A stretch of 64,000 bases of DNA, from NCBI GenBank assembly GCA_039105265.1, contig JAPFFF010000001.1, positions 5,580,001 through 5,644,000 on the forward strand. Reading direction: 5' to 3'. The stretch comes from Tritrichomonas musculus (Eukaryota > Parabasalia > Tritrichomonadida > Tritrichomonadidae). Each line of letters begins with the position of its first letter. Within the stretch, counting starts at the first letter, position 1. A program made the position numbers and the translations under genes. The notes beneath the pieces are model-generated. The model ran no database searches, had not been told where the DNA came from, and saw only the letters and a list, made by a program, of their open reading frames with translations. This document shows positions 53,082 to 62,279 of the stretch, piece after piece.

Positions 53082-54603
53082 TCAATATTCGAATATCGTT
53101 TTATATGATTTAACAAATATACTTATTGCTTTTCTTGATATACTTTTATCATTGAAGAAGATAATAATTGGATATTGGAGTCTGGTAACTCCTCTATCTA
53201 AATTTGCCAAAACATATTTACGAATACCAGAATAAAAAAATCCCAAAGCACTAAATCCAGATGAGTACTCAATTCTTTTTAATTCGTTAACATCACTTTC
53301 TTCTTCTGGATCAATTACGAATTTTATTCTAATTTCATTTTCATTTAGTTTAATATTAACTTCTTTTTGGAAATCTAATAAAAATTTAGATAATTTTGAC
53401 TCATTTGTTGATGGGCCATATGCATTTTGATTTTTAATTTTAGGGATCGAAGGTTTTATCAAGAAATTACCTAATTCAATTTCGTCATACTCTTTTATAT
53501 CAACCAATGAAGTGTTAATATTCCAGTATTCATTACTGATGCAGATTGATTTGAGGTTAGGCCAATCAGATGATGAACAAAAAAAATGATATTTATCTGA
53601 CTTGCATTTCTGAAGCTAAATTGCTTGTTTTGCTATTTGGAATTTTTCTATTTTGATTTATAATAAATTCCATAAACAATTGCTTATAATTTTGAAATTT
53701 TATATTAATTGATCGCAAAAGAGAATTAAGCACTCTTGGAGCTTCTAAAATAGATTCAATAAAAATTGATGAAAAAATCGAGCCACAAACTCTATATTGG
53801 ATTGTATCAAAAATATGAATTCTTCTAAATGGTAAAGTGAGCGCTATGCTTCCATGTATAGATGAAGTAAATATCGTTGATTTTCTACCAAATTCAGCAA
53901 AAATTTTAGGAAAGCACGATATTCGAGAAAAATCATGCTGATTAAAGTTATTAATTCTGGACATATTTCTTGATTTTGAAAAGCCGCAATAATCATTTGC
54001 TTAATCTTATCTTGATGTTTAACAATATCTTGATAATTGTTATCAGGATTATTTATATCATTATTATCTTTTGCTGTTTGCATTGCCGATTTAATAGATT
54101 CTTCAAATAACTCAGGATCATTACTAATTTGACCAATTGTACTTAAAAAATGAAATAAAGCAGATGATAAATTAGGATCTGGAATATTAGCAATAATTTT
54201 TTCAAATTTAATACAAGCTCTGATAAGAGCAATCATGGAAGTACTTTGGTATGAATCATTGAACACATAAAATAAGCAATGCAGTAGCTACATCTCCAGA
54301 AATCTTAAAGAATTTTGCATTAGTTAAGTTATCTTCATTAATATCATAAACTTCATTATTTGAAGCAAGAACAATCAAAACACTTATATTAGAGCGTTCA
54401 ACTTGATGATTTTTCAGTAAAGATTTAACATAATATCTGTTCTTTCTTTCTTTTTGAAGAAAATAATTTCGATAATTAACAGCAAATTTAGAAAATTGAA
54501 GTTGATATATTGGAATTTTACTTATATCTATCATTTTTCGTTCTTCATCATTAAATATATCAACCTGAGCATAAAAATTGTCTTTACTCAAACAAGCTCC
54601 CAT
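53082..54603 (-). pseudogene. MGACLS-type lipid-anchor protein gene, broken by frameshifts
   Basis: Four overlapping minus frames in order read as one host gene: MGACLSKDNFYAQVDIF... (54603-54256), MIALIRACIKFEKIIANIPDPNLSSALFHFLSTI... (to 53844), INNFNQHDFSRISCFPKIFAEFG... (to 53593) and KEYDEIELGNFLIKPSIPK...SGIRKYVLANLDRG (to 53082). At least three frame changes separate them. The start is put at 54603, not the longer frame, because TCATTTTTTTTC (minus strand) precedes this ATG and because MGACLS is a typical myristoyl/palmitoyl anchor (Gly2, Cys4). The body resembles no family I know; it looks alpha-helical. If the frameshifts were sequencing errors, the intact gene would encode about 500 residues. 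Confidence 0.55.
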
Positions 54604-54608
54604 GAAAA

Positions 54609-54615
54609 AAAATGA
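54609..54615 (-). promoter_or_regulatory. initiator-like TCATTTT deciding the start at 54603
   Basis: The minus-strand motif lies five bases before the MGACLS start and inside the longer open frame, so translation from the upstream codon would need a transcript beginning before the motif. Confidence 0.45.
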
Positions 54616-55472
54616 AATAATCAATTGGTAATTTTTGATTTAGAATAAATTGAGAATTAAGAGAAGCGGAGATATTCACTTTCCCAAAAAAATTAACGAA
54701 GAGTTTGATGTGCATTTTAAACTTTATATTAAATGACAGCCCATTTTTATTTCTCTCAAATTTTTGGACAGAAAAATATTTATTTCAATTTTAGCAAATT
54801 GAAATTGTTTCTTTTCAATTTAATATTTTATTCAAAAAGTGGGAAAATTTAAAAAATTGAATAAAGATAATGGAAATTTTTATTCAAAAAGCTATCTTAA
54901 AAAGAATAGTGAAAAAGCAAATTGTTGTTAAGCTTTAACTGATCAAGAATGAATAAGATAGATGCCTCATGTCTTAAGATCAAAAACCCTCGATTTCCAT
55001 TCCAAATCCAAAAAAGAAACAAATTCATAAACCAATATACAATGTGAAAATTATAATTGATTGCATTCAAATTTATTAGTATAGTATATAATAAATTAAT
55101 TAAATTTTAAATAAGATATTTGCAAAAATAAAAAGTGATTCGTCATATAAAAATTGAATATTCATGGAATTAATCTTAATTAATTGAAATATTGGTATTA
55201 TGAAAGCATAACGTTCTTTCATCAGAGCCGTATCAATTCATGAGAGCCATATCTCAAAGGTCAAATATAAATGTAATTGTAAATTGAGATCACAGAAGAG
55301 TTCTCAAAAAAAATGATCATTATAAGAATTCCTTTTTCTAGAATTGATCCAATAAAACATTTCGATCTATTATTATTGCTATTTTTCTTCATAATAATAA
55401 TGATTTTTAATCACTTTTATATCGAACAAATATGCATTCAAATTATTAACTCTCTTTAAAATCAATTGATTG
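54616..55472. other. AT-rich divergent spacer
   Basis: Between the MGACLS gene (-) and the BspA-like gene (+). No frame or repeat element is supported; 55200-55310 is slightly less AT-rich but has no assignable content. Confidence 0.4.
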
Positions 55473-56900
55473 ATGGGAAGCAGCAATTCAATAAGCTATA
55501 CAAGTAAAAATGGAATAAACTTCTTGCTTGACAAAAAACAATTAGTAGCTGAAGTTTCCTCATCTCCCACTGCTACAGGTGATTTTTTTTTTAAACATTC
55601 AATCAGATACCACTCTCAAGATTATATTATTAAAAGTATTGAATCAAGATCTTTTATTGATAATAAGCAAATCAAATCAATTGAATTTCCACAAAATTCA
55701 GAATTAGAATTAATTGGTGATGAAGCTTTCAAAAAATCATCGCTTGAAAGCATTTTTATTCCATCAAAAATCATACAGATAGGTCCATGTACCTTTTCAG
55801 AGTGCAAGAATCTCAAAAGAGTGAAATTCGCAAATGATTCACTTCTTCAATCGATTGGCCAGTATTCATTTGCCTTCACGGCGATTGAAACGATCACATT
55901 ACCAGCTCATATTAAAGAAATTGGTGAATTTTCTTTTCATAATTGTTCAAAATTGAAAGAAGTAAAAATTGACGCAAGTTCAGAATTTTTGACCATAAAC
56001 GGTTATGCATTTGCCATGTCAAATGTTAAGAAAATATCAATTCCAGCGAAAATTAAAGAATTGAAAGAAGGCTGGTGCCGATGCACGAACAAATTGACTG
56101 AAATTTCAATTCATCCAAACAACAGAAAATTTTCATTTTTCGATGAAGAAAAGAAATTGATTATTTCGAAATCAGATGAAGACAACGACGAATTTGATAT
56201 TGCCATATTTGCATGTCGTGATATTGAAACAGTTTTCATTCCGACAAGTATTAAAAACATCAGTTCATTTTCATTTGAACAATGCAAAAAATTGAAAAAA
56301 ATTGAATTTTCTGAAAACTCACAAATTAAAACCATTCAAAAATATGCTTTTTCAATGACATCGATTGAAAAGATTTGCTTTCCAAAATCACTTGAAGTAA
56401 TTGAAGATGGAGCTTTCTTTTTTTGTGCAAATTTGAAAGAAATTGAGTTTTCAAAGGATTCAAAACTTGTGTCAATTCGACAGGAAGCATTCAGCTTCAC
56501 TTCAATCGCATCTTTATCGATTCCTCCTCATGTCAAATCAATTGGCATCAAAGCATTCTATTTAAATGCGAGTTTGAAAACAATTTTTATTCCGGAGAAT
56601 TCAGAATTAGAATCTGTTGGCTCTGAAGCATTCAATAAATCTTCACTTGAAAGAATCGTTTTGCCAGCAAGTTTGAAGAGAATTGAAAGGATGGCTTTTT
56701 ATGATTGTTCGTGCTTAAAGAGTGTCGAATACATAGGTGAACAATTGTTGATTATGAGTGGCTCTTTTGCATCTTGCAGAAGCTTGTTTGTTCTGTCATT
56801 TCCAAATGCATCAAAAGTCACTTTTAATTCAAATGAAAAATTTTCAAAGAATTGCTCGCTTTTCTTTCAACCAAAGACAATCATTGAAATTACGACCTAA
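55473..56900 (+). CDS. BspA-like leucine-rich repeat protein
   Basis: 475 residues from the first ATG (MGSSNS). About fifteen LRR_5 repeats of ~23 residues run to the end, for example LIGDEAFKKSSLESIFIPSKIIQIGPCTFSECKNLKRVKF, with A-F/S-F at the turn and IP or FP at the strand edge. A non-repeat insert (EEKKLIISKSDEDNDEFD) sits near residue 225, as often seen in BspA proteins. The N terminus has no signal peptide; MGSSNS could be myristoylated. No transmembrane helix is seen, so if it is at the surface it is not by the standard BspA route. The role in adhesion is only known for a few family members. Confidence 0.88.
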   Translation: MGSSNSISYTSKNGINFLLDKKQLVAEVSSSPTATGDFFFKHSIRYHSQDYIIKSIESRSFIDNKQIKSIEFPQNSELELIGDEAFKKSSLESIFIPSKIIQIGPCTFSECKNLKRVKFANDSLLQSIGQYSFAFTAIETITLPAHIKEIGEFSFHNCSKLKEVKIDASSEFLTINGYAFAMSNVKKISIPAKIKELKEGWCRCTNKLTEISIHPNNRKFSFFDEEKKLIISKSDEDNDEFDIAIFACRDIETVFIPTSIKNISSFSFEQCKKLKKIEFSENSQIKTIQKYAFSMTSIEKICFPKSLEVIEDGAFFFCANLKEIEFSKDSKLVSIRQEAFSFTSIASLSIPPHVKSIGIKAFYLNASLKTIFIPENSELESVGSEAFNKSSLERIVLPASLKRIERMAFYDCSCLKSVEYIGEQLLIMSGSFASCRSLFVLSFPNASKVTFNSNEKFSKNCSLFFQPKTIIEITT

Positions 56901-56945
56901 TCCAATAAATTCAAAGATTGTCTGTTAATCAAATGTTAAAGTGAC

Positions 56946-56978
<33 letters not shown>

Positions 56979-57415
56979 ATATTGGCATTTTGTGTAGTCA
57001 ATGGAAACGCACATATTTCTTGTCTTTTTATTCTCTTACAATTTGAAGAATCATTAAAAAAAAAGTTTATCATTTTAAGAGCAAAATCAAAACGATTATC
57101 AAATAAACTTTTCACATTTCCTATTGATGATTTGAAAACTTGATGATTCGGCACTACCTCTTTGTGTACGTTCTTTTGGGTTATTAAAATAGCTTCAAAC
57201 TGAAACCGAAAATGGACCTAATAATTATTACTGCTAGCATTAACAATTCCTGAATTATTGAAGAGGTAGTGTTCACTGTGATAGGTGATGTGGTTAAATT
57301 TCGTGTCACTTTTTCTACATAGCCAATAGATTTAATATTGAATTATACATATAACAATTTCATATAAAAACAAAAAATAAACATATTAAACTTCTCTTTA
57401 ATAAATATTTACTTG
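56901..57415. other. spacer with a T31 tract and a weak minus-strand frame
   Basis: A run of 31 T lies at 56947-56977. The minus frame beside it (SSIGNVKSLFDNRFDFALKM...) is protein-like but short and unassigned. Bases 57180-57400 are silent. Confidence 0.35.
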
Positions 57416-57515
57416 TATAGCATCTTGTTAAGTCCAAATTCCATTTTTTTCTTGGCCTTTTATCAGAAATTTTTCACCAAAAAAAAGTGACATTTGGACT
57501 TAACAAGATGCTATA
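57416..57515. mobile_element. 100-bp MITE with 8-bp target duplication
   Basis: Ends TATAGCATCTTGTTAAGTCC (57416) and its exact inverse ending 57515 form arms of about 40 bp with few mismatches. TTTACTTG lies on both outer sides (57408-57415 and 57516-57523). The whole unit could fold into a long hairpin. The flanking duplication argues for transposition rather than a terminator. Confidence 0.82.
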
Positions 57516-57574
57516 TTTACTTGCTATATTCCCGATATTTTAGAATCGAAAAATACAATATTTGATTGAAAGAA

Positions 57575-58144
57575 CTAACAAAGAATGCAATGTGATTTAT
57601 TGCGTTTCTTTTTTGTCAAATGAAAAGAAGAAATGATAGTTTCTTTAAATATTTTTTCTAAATTTTTGTTATATTCGCCAGGACATTTATCGTAACTGAT
57701 TTCAAAGTAATCTCTTGCTTCTATTTTATTTTTCATTTCTTCTGCTTTTAAAGATAAAATACATTCATTAAAACCATTGCATTCATCAAATAAATTTTTT
57801 TTTAAACCATAAATAACATATGGTGCATTAGGAAAATATTTCTTTATGTTCGGAACATAAGTGTTTTCGATATTATAACAAGAACTTGGTGAAATAAGTG
57901 AAAAACAAATAATAAATAAATCAAATTCAATCAATTTTAGCTTCGTGAATTCTAAATCATCAAATGTCCAGAAACTTAAGAAAAATTTTTGATCATTAAT
58001 CTGAATTACTGATTGAAATGTATTATCATTCATAAAATTTATTTGATATTCTGATTCAAGAATAATATGTTCCTGATATAATGCTAAGAAAGTAGTTTTA
58101 CCAACGGATTTATCACCTATAACGCCAACCATAAGATGTTTCAT
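57575..58144 (-). CDS. divergent Rho/Rac-like small GTPase
   Basis: 189 residues, the normal size for the Ras superfamily. The P-loop GDKSVGKT (10-17) is intact. G3 is changed to WTFDDLEF where WDTAGQE is expected, and the G4 N/TKxD is changed to GLKKNL. SYDK occupies the place of the G5 SAK. The C terminus, HCILC, is a CaaX-type box, so prenylation and membrane attachment are likely. The order and wording around FDLFIICFSLISPSSCYNIENTYVPNIKKYFPNAPYVIYGLKKNL follow Rho proteins (LICFSLV-SP-SF-NV--KW-PE). Loss of the catalytic Gln and of the guanine-specific Asp suggests a GTPase-deficient or weak-binding form. A TCACTTT initiator precedes the ATG. Confidence 0.82.
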   Translation of the reverse strand: MKHLMVGVIGDKSVGKTTFLALYQEHIILESEYQINFMNDNTFQSVIQINDQKFFLSFWTFDDLEFTKLKLIEFDLFIICFSLISPSSCYNIENTYVPNIKKYFPNAPYVIYGLKKNLFDECNGFNECILSLKAEEMKNKIEARDYFEISYDKCPGEYNKNLEKIFKETIISSFHLTKKKRNKSHCILC

Positions 58145-58150
58145 TAAAAA

Positions 58151-58157
58151 AAAGTGA
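58151..58157 (-). promoter_or_regulatory. initiator-like TCACTTT before the Rho-like gene
   Basis: TCACTTT on the minus strand, six bases before the ATG at 58144; a perfect match to the trichomonad Inr. Confidence 0.55.
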
Positions 58158-58489
58158 AGAAAAAAAATCAGTTTAAAATATTGGGCAGTAATAATAATAA
58201 ATATATATATATATAGAATTGTATGAAAAAGTGGACGTCACTTAACTTTCTCTTTCAATTTAATAATTCAAGTAATAATTATCTTATAATTTTGTTTAAT
58301 TAACATCAGATGGAGAAAATCACCAAGAGTCCTACATTGTATGACTTCTCAGATATAGAATGAAATTCATTGAGGAGGATTTCAAACAAGCAATTGCATA
58401 GTATGAACAATCAGATAATTTCATAATATTCAAGAGAGTAACTTTTTGAATGAATTTGAGAACTTTATTTTAAATGGTCAGTTTTTATA

Positions 58490-58526
<37 letters not shown>

Positions 58527-58710
58527 ATTGCTCTACTAAAATCTGTCCAAAAATGTTCGACAATTGAATTTTGAGAGAGTATTCAAAGTTTTTTTCCAAA
58601 GTTCTTTTTTTTTTTTTTTAGAGAGAGTAGCCCATGTCAATTTAAATTCAAAATTTGAAATTCAATGAGCTTTCTCAAATTATACTAATTCTTAATTCAA
58701 TTTATATTTA
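58158..58710. other. spacer with a T33 tract and a faint relic
   Basis: (TA)n at about 58199-58215 and 33 T at 58493-58525. Bases 58356-58452 (+) give RMKFIEEDFKQAIA, stop, YEQSDNFIIFKRVTF, perhaps a scrap of a lost gene. No other content. Confidence 0.35.
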
Positions 58711-60000
58711 ATGAGTAATACAGTTCAGCTCAAAACAGAATCAGTTTTGCAAGTCCCATTCGAAAAATACGATAAAGATTTTACATTTCTAGTCAATTCT
58801 CAAACGTTTCAAACCTCTTCAGTTTTTGCTGATCTTTTATCACCAACAATTTCAGCTCGACATTTTCAAGATCCTACAATGAAAGAGTTTTCAATCAACA
58901 CTAAAAATCGAGGCGATTTCAACACTATAATCAAACTGATGACATTCGAAAAGCAAACGATACCAAACGAAGATGTTCCGTTTGTCATTGAAATCTTCGA
59001 ATCTCTTGGAACAAGCCATTTTGATTTCAATATAAAATTTGAACAAGAAGAAGAACTTACCATACATAATGTCGCTGGAAAGATCAAAAACCACTATCAG
59101 CATCCGCAATTTTTTAAAAATCAGCTTGACCGAGAAATCATGTATTTTTCAGAGCATTTCTATGAAATGGAAGATCAAATTGACGAATTGGTCTCGTCTG
59201 ATCTAGAAGAAAGCACAATTTTTGAAGATATTATTAATAATTCGCAACTTCAACTTGAAAGCGAGGATCAGCTTTTGAAAACGATCAACAAACTTTACAA
59301 GAAGAACCCAAAGTATTCGTATTTATACAAATACGTTGACTTTGTCAATGTTTCACAAGATTCAATTATTGAATTCATCGGAATCTTCGATGCGAATGAC
59401 ATGACTGGCGGTTTTTGGGCCAAGATTGCTGAAAGACTTGAAATGGACATCAAAATTGACTCAAATCGTCAAAGTAACCGAAAATACATTCAAAAATACA
59501 TTGAATTCAAACCGAAAGGAAACGAGTTCGACGGAATTGTCAAGTACTTGAGGACGAACTCAAATGTCAACGACGAAATCAGCATCACAGCTTCATCAAG
59601 TAGTGGAGGCCAACTTAGCAACCTCGTCAATTATGATAGCGCTTCCTTTTTCCAGACAAAAAGTGAGAAAAATTCGCGGATTTGTTTTGAATTCAAGAAG
59701 CATGAAATTGTTCCTTCAAACTATTTGATAAGAACAATCAATAGTGAAGACAATTATCACCTGAAGTCGTGGATTGTCGAGGCCTCAAAAGACAGCAAGA
59801 CGTGGATCACAATCGATGAACAACAAAATAACGACTTTCTTAAAGGAACAAGCAAGGTTCATCTTTTTCCTATTTCAAACCAGAAAGAATCATTCAAATT
59901 TGTTCGAATTAAGCAGACTGGACCAAGCTGGTATCATAACAATGATTCAGATCACCATTTACTCATGACCTGGATTGAATTCTTTGGAAAATTAATATAA
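58711..60000 (+). CDS. BTB/POZ-like protein with C-terminal F5/8C (discoidin) domain
   Basis: 429 residues. The N-terminal ~100 residues resemble a BTB fold (FTFLVNSQTFQTSSVFADLLSPTISARH...FSINTKNRGDFNTIIKLMTF). The middle holds helical repeats of the BACK type (ESEDQLLKTINKLYKKNPKYSYLYKYVDFVNVSQDSIIEF). The C-terminal ~145 residues form an F5/8 type C beta-sandwich: LVNYDSASFFQTKSEKNSRICFEFKKHEIVPSNYLIRT, LKSWIVEASKDSKTWITID and VRIKQTGPSWY..LLMTWIEFFGKL. This architecture is common in trichomonads and resembles BTBD9-like proteins. It is probably a substrate adaptor or scaffold in the cytoplasm; there is no signal peptide for an extracellular lectin. Confidence 0.85.
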   Translation: MSNTVQLKTESVLQVPFEKYDKDFTFLVNSQTFQTSSVFADLLSPTISARHFQDPTMKEFSINTKNRGDFNTIIKLMTFEKQTIPNEDVPFVIEIFESLGTSHFDFNIKFEQEEELTIHNVAGKIKNHYQHPQFFKNQLDREIMYFSEHFYEMEDQIDELVSSDLEESTIFEDIINNSQLQLESEDQLLKTINKLYKKNPKYSYLYKYVDFVNVSQDSIIEFIGIFDANDMTGGFWAKIAERLEMDIKIDSNRQSNRKYIQKYIEFKPKGNEFDGIVKYLRTNSNVNDEISITASSSSGGQLSNLVNYDSASFFQTKSEKNSRICFEFKKHEIVPSNYLIRTINSEDNYHLKSWIVEASKDSKTWITIDEQQNNDFLKGTSKVHLFPISNQKESFKFVRIKQTGPSWYHNNDSDHHLLMTWIEFFGKLI

Positions 60001-60340
60001 TTAAAAAGATTTTTTATATATACAAATCAGTTCTAATACAAATCTAGATTTTTTTTTTTTTTTTTTATAAATCAATTCAATTAAAACATTAAAATACAGA
60101 GTTTGCAAGCTGTGTGATATTTATTGATGTTTCCTCAATTCATTCATGTTTTTCGATTTCTGTTTATGCAACAAATAATATCATCTGATGACATCTTTTC
60201 TGGATGTTTTACAGAAGAAGTTCTATCAAAAATCGACCTTTTTCTTTTTTAGCATTTTTTTAGCATAAATCAAGCCATTTATCCATCTTTTAACTGAAAA
60301 ATTTTCAAGAATAACAACAGAAAAAAAGAGGAAGACGATC
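60001..60340. other. spacer with T18 tract leading into a pseudogene
   Basis: A T tract at about 60049-60066. From about 60120 scattered coding-like pieces belong to the decayed DUF3447 gene that follows; no frame is clean. Confidence 0.35.
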
Positions 60341-61064
60341 ACCTTCAAATACCAAAGAAGCAAAATCGTGACATTGACGTGCAAAGAGGCAGGCAAATCA
60401 TTCAGAAAATGATCAAAGAAAGTTCATTGAAATTTCACCTGAATTTGACCAAAAACGGGAAATAGGTGAAAATTATTCATATATTTGTGAGTTGATCCAT
60501 CAAAATTCCATAGATGAATTCATTAAGAATGTCAAAAAGATGAACATTTCCTTGTAGAGTGAAATCATCCATTCAATTTTTGAAACGAATCTGTTATTAC
60601 TTAAGAATAATCAAGAAGTGACATTAATTGAATATTCTGCATATTTTGGGTCAAATCAAATATTCAATTATTTAAAAATAAACGATGCTACAGCGTCACC
60701 TTCAAATTATCAATGCACAATTCACTCGAGAAGTGAAGAAATGATTATTCTTCTTGAACAAGATTTCGACTTATTTTTGCAATTAAACAGCGAAATTTGC
60801 TTAAGGGAGTCAATCAAGTGTCACAATAACCAAATTGCTAATTATATTATTGAAAAATTTGAATTGAATGACAAAATAACCAAAGATTGCCTTCATTATT
60901 TTGATTATGAAACGATTCAATATGATCACATCAAATTATTTGAGATGCTTTTTGATAATGACAATTATGGCAACTTATCGAAGTTGGAATGTCAAAACGG
61001 AAGCAATGAAATCATCCAAAATTTGCGATCAAAGAAGAGCAATTCAAAAGATGCCAAAAGTTGA
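60341..61064 (+). pseudogene. DUF3447-type ankyrin protein relic
   Basis: The typical trichomonad DUF3447 order is seen: YICELIHQNSIDEFIKNVKKMNISL, then an in-frame stop (60555-60557), then SEIIHSIFETNLLLLKNNQEVTLIEYSAYFGSNQIFNYLKIND, then QCTIHSRSEEMIILLEQDF...CLRESIKCHNNQIANYIIEKFE. Upstream of 60460 the frame changes again. The ankyrin repeats that should follow are absent: the frame ends at 61064 with an unrelated tail. The copy is truncated at both ends and broken by at least one stop and one frameshift. Confidence 0.75.
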
Positions 61065-61384
61065 CTCAAATCATAATTCCATCCAAAATCGCAAGAATCA
61101 GTAAAAAATATACAAATCCTGTTGCTATTAGAACATGGAATGAAAATCATCCTTCTACAAACAAAACAGAATATAAAACAGAAACAACTACTGAGCAAAT
61201 TCCTGTCTTTAGAACAGAATATGGAGGAAGAAGATATGGTTTTTGTGGTCCTCGTTCATCTTGGCAAGTATTAGACCATTATGATGCAAAAGTTACACAT
61301 ACTGAATATATACGAAATATAATCATAGATCCAGATGGAAATATCAGTTCTTCTGGACCTTGGAGTGTTAATCGTCAATGGTAA
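61061..61384 (+). CDS. unrecognised C-terminal fragment or small protein
   Basis: 107 codons with no internal ATG at a believable place (the frame opens with TTG). The last 60 residues look folded and unusual: PVFRTEYGGRRYGFCGPRSSWQVLDHYDAKVTHTEYIRNIIIDPDGNISSSGPWSVNRQW. Rich in Gly, Arg and aromatic residues. No domain is recognised. It directly follows the DUF3447 relic in another frame, so it may be the end of a different gene joined by rearrangement. Confidence 0.35.
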   Translation: MTQIIIPSKIARISKKYTNPVAIRTWNENHPSTNKTEYKTETTTEQIPVFRTEYGGRRYGFCGPRSSWQVLDHYDAKVTHTEYIRNIIIDPDGNISSSGPWSVNRQW

Positions 61385-62279
61385 TAAAACCAATTTAATA
61401 AAAATTCATTTAATGCAAAATAAACTATTTATTTTGGATTATTTTTGAAGCTTAGCAGAATATTGGATTTGAATTAAAAAATTTAAAAGCATTAATCAAT
61501 CATTCTATTTCTGCTAAAAAATACAAACAGTCAATTTGGATGTTAAATAACTAAATAGGCTTTTACGCCAAAGCAAAATGGCGTATGGTTTTTTAAAGAA
61601 ATGGCGTAAATGCCTGCTGAAAAAAGACAAGTGAAAATAAAAAACAATTTTTGTTTATTTAAAAAGTTATTTTTGTTTTTTAATTAATTATTGGCGTTAT
61701 TTTACTATATTTAATTAAAAGAAAAAATAAAAAATTATTAAAAAAAAATTATAAAATCAATTGGCGTGGCGTACACCAAGCCATTATTTTTTCTGAGGAT
61801 TTCAGAGGAATGTTCTCAATTTTTGAATTGGCGTATAAAATGGGGGATGATTACGACACGAAAAAAATCATGAGTAGGTGGTCATGCCTTTTTCGATATA
61901 ATTTTCAAATTTTGAATAAAAGAACTTTAACAAAAAGAAAATTATTTTTTAGTATTGACTTCATACATTTCAAAACATGTAAAAAAAATAAGTTGATGTT
62001 GTTAACTTTGAAATCAATAAATGCTACTATGAAAATCATAAGTATATCAAAAGTTTATCCTAAATAAATGCTTTATTGTATCAAAAACAAGACAAGAAAT
62101 AAAGAATTGAAATTTATAAAGGCAAGTCAAAAGTAATTTGTGTAAACAATATGCACCTATTGAAATCACTTTCATTAATTTTTTCTTTCAAAAAATGAAT
62201 TATTAATCAGTTATTTCAATTGATGACAATGTTTTTTACAAGTACCTATTATTAATAAAATTTTTTATAATAAGCTTAC
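61385..62279. other. spacer with clustered GGCGTA motifs
   Basis: GGCGT(A) or its complement occurs about seven times between 61567 and 61830 (for example TTACGCCAAAGC, AATGGCGTATGG, TTGGCGTGGCGTACACC) in very AT-rich DNA, partly as inverted pairs. It may be a decayed short inverted-repeat element. No coding sequence is supported. Confidence 0.35.

Noticed and set aside
61810-62067. 85-residue open frame with ATG
   Set aside because: No domain, basic AT-driven composition, lies in a spacer with repeat motifs; no support beyond length.
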